Shown: positions 46,746 to 57,420 of the stretch, piece by piece
How the letters are laid out: each line of letters opens with the position of its first letter
Position numbering within the stretch: the stretch's first letter is position 1
Source of the DNA: Epiperipatus broadwayi
Taxonomy: Eukaryota; Onychophora; Udeonychophora; Euonychophora; Peripatidae
DNA: 64,000 nucleotides
NCBI GenBank assembly: GCA_028023455.1
Contig: JAQFVV010006255.1
Location: forward strand, 744,001 to 808,000
Direction: 5' to 3'
Notes under the pieces: generated by a model
Database searches by the model: none
What the model saw: only the letters and a program-made list of their open reading frames with translations
Told to the model about the DNA's origin: nothing
Made by a program: the position numbers and the translations under genes

Positions 46746-46916
46746 ATTGGTTTCCCAGTTGGAAATCAGATTACAGATATGGTGATAAGCATTGTTTAGC
46801 CTTGAAGCAAAAATTCTTATTAAGTAGTAATAATGAACATTTAGCACCTAGGCCTTATTGGAGTGATCGACGCTGTAATTTATCAGGTGGATACATTTGC
46901 AAGAAGCAAGGACATT
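46746..46916 (+). CDS. C-type lectin-domain gene, exon encoding the C-terminal third of the CTLD
   Basis: An exon of 171 bases, phase 1 at both ends, between TTTTTTGTAG (46,736-46,745) and T|GTAAGTATAT (donor at 46,917). The peptide after the split aspartate codon is WFPSWKSDYRYGDKHCLALK, then YWSDRRCNLSGGYICKKQGH. The cysteines in KHC, RRC and YIC are the second, third and fourth core CTLD cysteines. YWSDRRC stands where sugar-binding CTLDs have W-N-D. There is no E-P-N or Q-P-D in the long loop, so calcium-dependent sugar binding of the classical type is doubtful. The intact GTAAGT donor shows that more exons follow, but none could be identified. Confidence 0.88.
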
Positions 46917-47740
46917 GTAAGTATATATATGTGCATATGTAAAAAAATATTCAGCTTTCATTCTGCTAAAAATAAAAAAATTAACGATTAACATTTTTCA
47001 GATAATTATTTTGCTCAAAGAATTTCATTGTGATCTGTGGTAAACTGTCATAAAACATTCAAGGTTTTTTTTTTTTTGTTTGTTTGTTTGTTTAAAAAAA
47101 GTTGCTTTAAACTTAAAATATAGCAGTTAGAATAAATAATATTATAGGGATTTTTTTTTTTTTAATTCTTCAATTTAAAAGATTTATCCACCATCAAAAT
47201 AGCTACATAAAAGCAGTTCTTTGAATATAAAGTTATATGAATTATTTCCAGGTCAGTATGTTTGTATATGCTTCTCCCCCCCCACCCCGTCCTCTCTGCC
47301 TCTCTCTCTTTTATTTTTTATCTCCGTTTCGTTTTAAAAAATATTAAAAACAATCTTTTACTTGTTTATTCTTTTGCACTAATTGGTTTTAAAATTTTCT
47401 AGTAGTCTTTTTTTTTTCAGTTGCTATCCCCCCCCCCCCCAAAAAAAAAAAAGAGAAAAGAAAATAATATATTTTAAATTAAAATAAAAATTGTCAACAA
47501 AAAGAAAAGCAACTCATAAACCTTAGTATTATTTTTACTATAAAAATTGAATTTGCAAATATGTTTTTTTTTTTCTACCCAATAATTATACAAACAATAA
47601 GCAATTAACTCAAACTACAGAATAAGCTAAAATTTCATGTTTTAAAATTAATCTAATCACGAGCATCAAAAAATAATTAGTAAAGCAGAAAAAATTTTAT
47701 AGGAAAATGATGAATATACACTATGTATCGTCATTTTTCA
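46917..47740. other. Next intron, low-complexity runs
   Basis: It contains poly(T), poly(C) and (CT)n stretches (near 47,065, 47,276-47,310 and 47,430-47,450) and (GTTT)n near 47,078. No exon is seen. Confidence 0.5.
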
Positions 47741-47741
47741 G

Positions 47742-49870
47742 CCATTATTAAACCACTGCTGAATGAAAAGCTCTCCAGGTTTAATCCAGTTTTTTCTACT
47801 TTTAGCCTTTCCACGTCATAGCGAAAAACTTCCTTATTTAATCCATCCATCCCAATGTGGTCTCTTTCTAGGTCTTTTAAAATTTTTTAGATCCTGTTTA
47901 AGATGTCAATTGCCATCTATTACCACTTCTTCTAGCCATATGTCCAGTCCAACTCCACTTCAGCCTCCTAATTCTTTCAATGACATCAGTAATATCTGTT
48001 TGTTCTCTTACCATGTACTTCGTTTTTTGGATTATTTCTTGTGACTACTAACATACATCTCTCCATACTTTGTTGAATGGTCTGAAGTCTGTACATTACT
48101 CTTCTATTAAGAATTAAAGACTCAGATTCATAAATAAGAACTTGTAAAACACATTACTAAAAAATCTTTCAAACATATAGGCATATTTCCTTTTAATATT
48201 AAGTTATTTTTACCAATAATTTCATCCATTATATTTTTATCTGTATTAATAATTTGACCAAGGCATTTGTAGATGTCAACTTCTTCTAATTCATTATTAT
48301 CAAATCTATATTTTCTTCTTTTGAAAAAATCCATTGAACATTACTTAAGACTTTTTATCATTTATCTTTAGCCCTATACTTTCTTATTTTTATTTGATAA
48401 TTCTTCCAATATATCCTGAAGGTCTGATGCATTATTTGCAAAAACAACTGCATTATAAGCAGTTGACTTAAATAATTCCCATTTACTTTTAATCCCTTAA
48501 CTTCCTATTCTAATTCACAAAATATTTTTTTATAAAACTGCTGTAAAAATTTTTTGGAGATATTGAATTGTTTTAATCTATCCATTCTCAATGTTAATCT
48601 TTTAAATATAACTATGTAATTTAATCATGACTGTTGCATTTTGATAAATATTCTTCAGAATAGGACAATATCCTAGATCTTTATCTTGATGCTTTAATCA
48701 CTGTAGAAATGCTTGTACATTCAAATGCCTTTTCATAATCCATAAATCCAATACCATAATGCTAAATCATGTTCAGTAATCTTTTCTATAAATGTTCTCA
48801 ATACTCAAATATGATCCATTGTGCTAAAACCACTTTTAAATTATGTGGGTTTTTTAGTTGATTAAAATCCAAAATTCACTTTAGATGAGTTGTAATTATC
48901 TTGATAATAATTTTGTATAGAATTGACAAAAGATTGATAGGTTTATACTTTCTAATATCTTTTTTATCATCTTTTTTAAATATCAAAATTACTACTGCAT
49001 TCTTTCAACCAACTGGTACATCTTTATTGTTTTGACATTTACTTTGCCATCAGTTTCTCTATTATTCAACTGCTTCTTTTAAACTTTTGATTATAATTCT
49101 ATGGTTAATGGAAACTTTCACCTTTTTTATAGATTTAATTGCATATTTCATTTATTCATTTAAAATCCTGGTCAGTTCAAAACATGTGGCAGTTATAAGG
49201 AAGTTATTTTGGTTTCTTGTTTCTTACTGCTATATAATTCTTTGTGAAACTCTTCTACATTTCATGATGTCATCTTTTTTGTAGTAGTTCCATTCTTTCT
49301 TCTTATTGCATAAATAAATTTCTATCAATTCCAATATGTTGTATTACACTTTTGAGGCACTTATTCTATTCAATTGTTTTCCATGCTAATTCACAACTAT
49401 ATTTTCTTATAATGTTATTAACTGTTTTTCATACTACTTTACAAAACTAGATATTTAATTCTTTTAATGAATCGTTTTTATATATTTTCATATTTCTTCA
49501 TCATTGTCTTGTCTCAGAAGAAAGTTTACTGGTAAATTGCTGTTTTCTTATAATAGTTATCTGTATTGCAGTTCTTAATAATGTATCAGTTATCTATCTT
49601 TCTATTGATTTCATTCAAATCTGAAACATCTTTAAAATCTGTTAATATTTTAAAATTATTTTCAAGTTTTAATTTAAATACATGGGAATATTTTTGAAGG
49701 TTAGTAATATCAACTGTATATATTGTTTTTTTAATAACTTTTGATTCTCTAGTTGATCTTACATCTTATTAATTGATAATCATTTCCTGTGTTGAATTTA
49801 TTAAGAACATTACAATCTCAAAATACATATTTTCTATTAGTTAAAATATAAACCAATTCTGCTCAAATAT
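47742..49870 (-). mobile_element. RTE copy D, 5' truncated
   Basis: On the minus strand this runs from the RTE 3' end (equivalent to about 34,735) through RT and linker into the endonuclease (equivalent to about 32,540), where the match ends near 49,870. Long frames are gone. A fragment at 48,334-48,128 retains LEEVDIYKCLGQIINTD, the block after RT. Its decay is similar to that of copy A and greater than that of copy B. Confidence 0.85.
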
Positions 49871-50878
49871 TAATTATTCACCATAATGATGAGGAGATAT
49901 AATAAGTCATAACAAACAAAGTATTCTCCATAATGTACTCTATATGTTATCTTAGCTAATCTTTTAATAACACAAGACAAATGTGTATAACCATGAATTT
50001 GTTATAGTATTTTACCATAAGTAAAACTGGTATAAGCTTGAATTACTATAGATTCATGCATTTATAATGTACTATTAAATCTATTCTTCTGATTTTGAAA
50101 TAATAATGGTCTGCACTTTCTTTTATCATCTAAAATTATTAATCTCATTTAACAATAAGTAAATATAATGTATATAAAACTATTAAATTTACCTTTCATA
50201 AAATAGCTAAATAAATAAATGGACCAACAATTAAACAGATTTAGCCATAAATAAACAAATAATGTAATTCAATAGGTATTTATAACTCAATAAATATTTT
50301 ATTCAATGGATAGATATATTAGTATATCATGAAAGAGAATCAAACAATGCCCTTATTGATGATTAAATATTAATTTTAAATAAATAAATTACATTAATTA
50401 GCATAAATTTAAATATTTTATCTAGAATAACCTACCTTGACTTTGCTCCATCTTCCTATCTGGATTTTCCTTTTAAAAGACATATACCAAATATAATTTT
50501 AGTCACACAAACTAGTGGTTAATAAACATGGAATTTTGCATGACAACATTCAAATATACATATATCATGAAATTTAAGAATGCATATGTGTCAAGAGATT
50601 TACCATATATATTTGGTATATTAATTATGATTCTATTTACATCAAGTAATGCTCTCCTAAACAAATTCATATATATGTGTGTATAATATATACTTTAGAT
50701 TATTTTATTAATTTCATATTTCATATGTATCAATTTAATTAAGTCTTGATTACTTAGACTCTAAATCTTAAAATTGTATTGAATAATATTAATAGAAAAA
50801 AATAAAAATATTTTAAATTTTAAAAAAGGAGAAAAAAAAATCTAATAGATACATATACATATTTTATATTCAAAATTA
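49871..50878. other. AT-rich non-coding DNA
   Basis: Nothing recognised. Confidence 0.5.
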
Positions 50879-51209
50879 GACCAAATTCACAACTAAACCA
50901 GACTATCCAAAGAAAATAAACTCTAAAACACAACCAATGAGTCTTTTCAAGTATAAAAGACTAAAAGATAATGACAAATTTATTCTAAATATTACACCCA
51001 ATTCCACTTACATCCCAAACCCTCTTAATATTATAACTTTTAAGGAAGTTAATATTAATGTATGTGATATAAGTGGAATTGTGGGTAATATTGAGTATAA
51101 ATTTGTTGTTATCGTTTAATCCTTTATACTTGAGAAGTCTGCTTGTAGCAGTAAAATTATTGGTTGTGCTTAATTTTCTTTGGCTAGTCTAGTTTAGTTG
51201 TGAATTTGG
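50879..51209. repeat. Foldback element, arms of about 160 bp
   Basis: The left arm, CCAAATTCACAACTAAACCAG ... ACCCAATTCCACTTACATC, and the right arm, ATATAAGTGGAATTGTGGGT ... CTAGTTTAGTTGTGAATTTG, are complementary at about 80% by eye, with a few indels and almost no spacer. An RNA from here would form a long hairpin. The small frame at 50,937-51,119 spans both arms and is not considered a gene. Confidence 0.85.
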
Positions 51210-52617
51210 GATAATTTTGATTATTTTATTGAATAGTTTAGCTTTAGATATTACAATATATTTAAAATAAGAGTTTATTTTGTTTTATACCCAGCGTTCA
51301 TCAATAAATTCAACCATCTTTTGACATTCCTTCATCTACAGTTCTTTTTCCATGTATTGTGTGGAATTCTTATGACATTGTTGATAGTGAAATTTCCATG
51401 GGTGCCATTCATTGATGATATCAGTTATTCAACTATTAGTTTTTTTTCTTTGCAGTAGAAATTATTTTAATTTGATCAGCATAGTACTGGCATTTACTCC
51501 ATGAAGAAATGCTTTTATTTTACTTTTTGGTATTTATTTCATTCATTTCATCAAATATATCCATGTCATCCCTTTCATAGAATCAACCTGATATCATTAT
51601 TATTTTGCCAATAATTTAATAAAACATTAAATTTATTGATATAAATAAAATAGTCCAACTAGTATGACAATAGTGAAGTTCTCTATCGCTACTAGGCAAC
51701 ACATCTTATTTCTAAAAGAATTCACTTGTCAGATTTTATTTTTTATCTATAATAAAAATAAATATTAATATTCAATATGATAACTAAATAATCATTTTTC
51801 TTTTTCTTTCTATTCAAGTAAAATATTTTTTAAATGAAACATGATTTATTTAATATTTCATTCACAATTGCATTCATTCTTTCATTTATTCTAGATTTGA
51901 ACCCTATATCTAACTAGTATATCTCTTATGAATATCTTAATTTATTTAAACATTAAATAAAGTAAACATTCTATGAACAAACAATTTACCATTGTTTTCA
52001 TTATTTATAACTTATTAAAATGATTCCTATCTTTGAACTTAAAAATGAATTTAATGAAATGAATGGACAGCCTAAATGTCACATATTCCTATCCTTAATA
52101 AAAAATAAAAAAAAAATTCAACTTATAAGTAACAAACTAACATCATCATTCTAAAAATATTTTTTCCCACAATTTAGTATTAACTAAACTTATGTAACTC
52201 TAATAATAAAATTAATTATTATACATTTAAACTCATTATATCTCTACATGTATTGTATTTTGCATTTCTGATATCTCATAACCTGATGATACTGACTTTC
52301 TACAACCTTATGAATAACAAATCCTAATTATTAATAATAAAAAAACATTACTATTAAATTTTGATCATATAGCATTGTCAATGACCTATATGTTTTACTA
52401 AAGCTTTGGATTACCATTCTAAAGTATATAATAAAATTTTAATATTTTATCTTTTCTCTTCCTGCATTTTAATTATAATTCTATTATATATCATAAAATT
52501 GTAATAATATTTTGGTAATTATTTCCAAAATGATATTTTGAATTACTTATTATAATGTAATTTAATAATGTACATTGCCATCATGCAAATGGCAAATTTA
52601 ATTTTAATATATATATT
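51210..52617. other. AT-rich non-coding DNA
   Basis: Nothing recognised in 1.4 kb. Confidence 0.5.
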
Positions 52618-52618
52618 T

Positions 52619-52879
52619 ATCAAAAAATATATAAAATGCGTTAACACGCACAAGCACACAAAGCTAAAAACAAATAAAGCAAATATATATTATTTTAATA
52701 TCTATTGCATCACTCCAAGTCAATTTATTATATTTTGTAATATGGCTATGATTATGAGGGCTTGAACCTTGAAAGCGCTTAGCCATTTAATGAATAGATA
52801 TTAAAATAATATATATTTCTTTATTTGTTTTTAGCTTTGTGTGCTTGTGCATGTTAGCGCATTTTATATATTTTTTGAT
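52619..52879. repeat. Young foldback element, 86 bp arms
   Basis: The left arm (52,619-52,704, containing GTTAACACGCACAAGCACAC) and right arm (52,794-52,879, containing GTGTGCTTGTGCATGTTAGC) differ by two substitutions and one base of length. The 89-base spacer holds GGGCTTGAACCTTGAAAGCG, whose complement (GGTTCAAGCCC) looks like a polymerase III box B. Confidence 0.9.
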
Positions 52880-53399
52880 TCATAATTAGCCACAAAGTAT
52901 AAACTATTTGCTTATATATATTTATATATTTTATTGTAGTTCTATAGTTATGACTGATCTAGTCAGAAGCACTGTTTAGATATTACTTTTATTAAAAATT
53001 TTAAACTTTTCTGAATAGTTTACCTTTACTATTATTATTATATTACTTATATCAGTTATTAATGTTATACCTAATTTTTTTGTTTAACTGATTCAATAAT
53101 CTTTATTATTATGATGTCTGACCTAATTATAGTTAATTTTAATTTCATTAACTTTCTTATTTTAGAAATTTTTTGTATATGTTAAAAGTGTTTCTCTATG
53201 GTACAGTTTCATACTATAAGTATTGTATGTCCCTTGGTCATTTTCTAAAAGAAATGCATTATCCCCAAATTTATTGATTATACAGTGGAAAAAATTTCTT
53301 TAATTTGGGCATACTAATGGGATTTTTTCTCACTACTACAAAATTATCCACATACTTTAGCAAAATTTTGAACTTGTGGAAAACCTTCATTATATGAAC
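52880..53399. other. AT-rich non-coding DNA
   Basis: Nothing recognised. Confidence 0.45.
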
Positions 53400-54961
53400 T
53401 CATATGCTCCTTATAGTTACTATTACAGTTATGCTTCTTGGTTTATGCCATATGCAATTATCCCATGGTAGTTCTACATATATACTTGAAGTCCGAAATG
53501 TATAAATACACATTTTAAAATGTTCATCTCTGATATTTCTTTCCTTACATTTTATTTGTCGGCCTTCCATGTCATTGTTTTTTAACAACTCAGCCACATT
53601 TTCAATAGTAATTCTATCAGTGGTGAGGAGACTCTGTTGTATCCATCTATGTAAGTTATTTCTAAAGGTCCTGATAATTTTATCCTTAGATCATGGGTAT
53701 GCTGTAAAGGCTCTAAATTTTGATGCCTGCTGGTGAAAGAATTGGGTTAAATTCTCTCTTGAATGAATCCTAGAACTTTCTAGAGATACCTGATGATGAA
53801 AGCCTTTCTGCCTTTCTTCACTCCATAAACTGTTTAATAAGGCTTGGCTGTAGTCCCCAAAAGTGCAGGTTTTATTAATAATTTTTAGCAGATCCATAGG
53901 GGTAGTTGCAATTGCAACCTTTTCTGTTTTACTCAACCTGTGAAAAGAAAATAATTCTTATAATGGTACAAATGCTCTATAGAGATCTCCCCAATATCAT
54001 CTTCAAATATTTAAAGCCTAATAAGTTTGGATATGGTATTGTAATTTTCTATAGACTGACTAGCTTTATATTATCGTGGACATTATCATTACCTATATGT
54101 TCATCGTTCATAACCTCTTGTAACAAATGATTTTCACTAATACTATTAAACTTTTTATGCTGTTATTTAATATTTTATCTTCATTTGATAAGATTTTTGT
54201 GGTACATGGCAATATGATATCTCATTGATTAATTGAAGATATTCCAATATTATTTTTGACTTCCCCTTCATTCATCATAAGGCTTTATTAAACTATTATG
54301 GGATTAACATGATTTTTAATCTCAATCATGAGATTTTGATCTTTGTTTGATACTTTTCTTTGAAATTTTTTTTATAGCATCAATTCCCTTTTTTTTTTTT
54401 TATCTTAAATTCTCCAATTTTTCTTTTATTAGAGTTATATCCTCAAATTAACTTATTTAATTTGCCTTGATTAATCAGAGATTTAAGTGGACTTCCAGGT
54501 CATTTACTCTAGACTGTATTATTTCTCAATTAATTTTGTAATTCAAATAACTCTGCCCAATTTGAATTTCTAACTTCTTGATCTCTTCTTCCTGTTTGCT
54601 CTGTATTTTTCTACCTCATTATTTTTTTTGTTAATGTTATTATCTTAGCTGTTAGCACTTTATTCTCATTCTGGCATTCTAACATACATTTTTCAACTTT
54701 AGCTTCTTTGTTTTGGGTCCAACTCAATCTCTTTTCTATAGTAACTTCCAAATTATTGATTTTGGCCTGCATTTGATATTGAGTTTTTTTCATTTTATTT
54801 TTAAATTCATTAACTTTAATTTCCAAGTTTTGAATCTGTTCTTGGTTTATTTTTATTTCCTCAACTGATTTTATATGTACAAATTTCATTTCTTGTTTTA
54901 ATTTATTTTCTAATTCATATTGATTCTCCTGTAACTTTATATCTTTATTTTTATAATGCAA
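53400..54961 (-). pseudogene. Coiled-coil plus gag-like retroelement relic, copy G1
   Basis: On the minus strand the first part (54,961-54,611, 116 codons) is a lysine/glutamate-rich coiled coil (LENKLKQEMKFVHIKSVEE, VNEFKNKMKKTQYQMQAKIN). The second part (about 53,936-53,400) reads YSQALLNSLWSEERQKGFHH, NLTQFFHQQASKFRAFTAYP and, after a break, TTDRITIENVAELLKNNDME. A diverged copy with the same order of parts lies at 62.74-63.97 kb on the plus strand. A helical domain after a coiled coil, in a repeated and decayed sequence, suggests a Gag-like protein of an LTR-type retroelement. No RT was found, so the class is uncertain. Confidence 0.45.
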
Positions 54962-55239
54962 TTGGTCAATTAACTATACATATTAATTTATATAATTGAC
55001 CTTCTCAAGACAGAGTATTATACTAGCATTGTTTCTCAATTATGATTGATTCACCCGTTCATATTGGTATTACTCAAATTAATGTTTGCTTTCTAGGTTT
55101 CAAATTATATCATGTCTTTCTCATTACTATCTAGCATAATCTTTTTTAACCATGCCCCAAAGACTTTGTGTTATGCCATCATTGATAAACTCATACTGTC
55201 AATGTTAATGTTTTCCACCAATTCTCTAGGAAATAAATG
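54962..55239. other. AT-rich non-coding DNA
   Basis: It may belong to the retroelement upstream of its gag, but nothing is recognisable. Confidence 0.4.
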
Positions 55240-55830
55240 TGAACAAACAAAGCAAAACTCTCCATACAGTATTGCCACCCTGTGCCAAACAGCGTAATCA
55301 ATGAATGCCAAAAGGCTTGTGCATAAAATCCCTATCTAATGCCTATTCATCCAATATCCCCAGACTAGTTTCTGGCTTGTGGCCATCCTCAGTGAGGAGC
55401 TTTGGATCTGAGAGCACTGCACCTAGATCTTAGGATCTAATGCAACCCTCCAGCACCCACCTTTTATCTCTACTTAACTACAAAACTATGAGAATGAAAT
55501 TGAAAACACAAAAATATTTTCAATCTAAGCTCAATAGCTTATATAGTCATATGGGTCTGAACTCAGTTCAGCACCCATACATTTTGGCATCTTTGGCTCT
55601 TTACAACCATAGCCACCACTATCCTATTAGGCAGGATTAATGTTAAACCATTAAGAATCACATGATCACTATCTATACTAGCACATAATTGTTTATAAAC
55701 AAAGCAAAACTCTTCCATACAATATTGCCACCCTGTGCCAACCAGAGTATGGAGAGTTTTGCTTTGTTTATAAACAATTATGTGCTGGTATAGATAGTGA
55801 TCATGTGATGCTTAATGGTTTAAATAAATG
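55240..55830 (-). mobile_element. Family P repeat, copy P3, with foldback end
   Basis: A complete minus-strand unit (55,240-55,690) is followed by a second short minus-strand start (55,695-55,745), which folds back onto a plus-strand piece (55,746-55,830, GTATGGAGAGTTTTGCTTTG ... ATGCTTAATGG). The core on the minus strand is the best preserved: CTGAGGA, hairpin TGGC-CACAA-GCCA, GAAAC (55,392-55,368), then TAGTC and TGGGGATATTGG. With T directly after the core A, the stem here is a full 4 bp that closes next to GAAA. Open frames across the unit are by-products. Confidence 0.7.
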
Positions 55831-57150
55831 TGAAGTAATGCAAGATCAACCAACTAATCGCTTAACTTCAAATACATATAACTATTCCTTTTTGACAAAA
55901 AATTGCGCGATTGCATAACATTTTCATTCTTTAATTATATATACAATAATTCCGATTTAAATCTTTTTTTTTTTATTGTCATTACATTTTTTGCCTTTTC
56001 TTCTGGAGTTAGAATGGTCATGTTCAAGGCAGAAGTGGATGTCAATAGTAATAATGATTATGATTTTTTTTTAAATCTTGTTTTAGTAAATTAATTATCA
56101 CAACCAAAGGTTTTTTTTTAAAAAATTATAACTCTTTAGGAATGTGAGAATTGATAATTAAAAAGCAGAATATCGTTGAGATACAATTAGCCGCCATTAA
56201 GAAGCCTGATAATTGAATCACAGAATATCACTGCTGGATCATTACTGATAATATCAGATTCATCTATTTAAAAAATATCTGAAAGAATTTACTTGGAATT
56301 TTATAATCTAGAACAAGAATGAAATTTAATATATTTTAAAACATCACTGCTAAAGATATCTCTCGTATAGAAACATTGATCGAATAAATTATATTCATTT
56401 TTCAAAAAAATTCTAATTAAAATCCTTTATTGCATTTTAACATACATCTTTCATTAGAACATAATAAAGAATTTTAATTATAAATTGTTGTTTCAGCTTT
56501 ATTTTGTAGGCATTTAATAAAAAAATGCACAGTTCTAATTAGTTTATCGTGTATCAGACTAATACGTTAACGGTTTGTTTGGAATAAACTGAAATGTTTG
56601 AATGAATTATTGATGATTTCAAAAACAATTAGCATCTCCATTTTCAAACAGAATAATCGCTGGTTTGGAAAATAAATTGTCAATAGTAAATAAAAAAAAA
56701 AAAATTTTTAAAACATTAAAATCGAATTTTGGTCAAGTTTTTTTTGCCTTTTTTTAACAATTCCAAAAGAGTGTGTATGTGTGCGCGCATGAGATACATC
56801 TACTGCGTTCACATTTTTGAAGGGGCTTTAAATCTGAACGATATATATAAAAACAGGATTTTTTAAATAGCTTAAAACTTTACTTGGATAGCTGATCTCT
56901 ATCAAGTCAGATGGTCAGTTACTTATTAATTAATACATGAGCATTTATCTATTTTTAACCAGAGAATAAAACGAGTAAAAAACAACCTTTAAATTAGCAT
57001 TTGATAAGCTTGATGTATAATATTTTCTCTTATCTGTTCTTACTGAGAGGATTCAGCCTGTAGTGAGTTATTTAAAATCTTTTTTAAAAACTTTATATAT
57101 ATGGGTGCTTGAATATATGAATGTGAATTATTTGGTAAGTATGTTTATAT
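55831..57150. other. Non-coding DNA, one uncertain exon-like segment
   Basis: Mostly AT-rich sequence without features. Near 56,009-56,060 the peptide VRMVMFKAEVDVNSNNDYDF follows CTTTTCTTCTGGAG in the phase that the lectin gene would need. The segment has no convincing splice donor, so it is reported as a finding and not as an exon. Confidence 0.35.
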
Positions 57151-57420
57151 GTGGATAGATGGATGGTTGACTAGATAAATATATAGATAAATAGTTACAT
57201 ATGATAAAATAATTAGATATATAAATAGAATGGAAGAATAGATAAATATATGGCTAGACAGATAGATAGATGAATTGATGGACAGATGAAATGGTGGATC
57301 AATAAACATAGATAGATGGACAAATAGATAATTTAATGGTAAATGTATGGATTTATAGTTTAGATAAATAAATGGATGAATGATAGACAGCTAGATATGT
57401 ATACATTTAAAAGCCAAAAG
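57151..57420. repeat. Degenerate (GATA/GATG)n microsatellite
   Basis: Imperfect repeats of GATA, GATG and AATA (for example GACAGATAGATAGATGAATT near 57,256) extend for about 270 bases. Confidence 0.85.

Noticed and set aside
54611-54961. Coiled-coil frame as a host cytoskeletal or kinesin-like gene
   Set aside because: The same coiled coil followed by the same gag-like block occurs at 62.7-64.0 kb, which points to a repeated retroelement and not a host gene.
57151-57420. Regularly spaced repeats resembling a CRISPR array
   Set aside because: The repeats are an imperfect GATA-type microsatellite with no spacers, and the DNA is eukaryotic.
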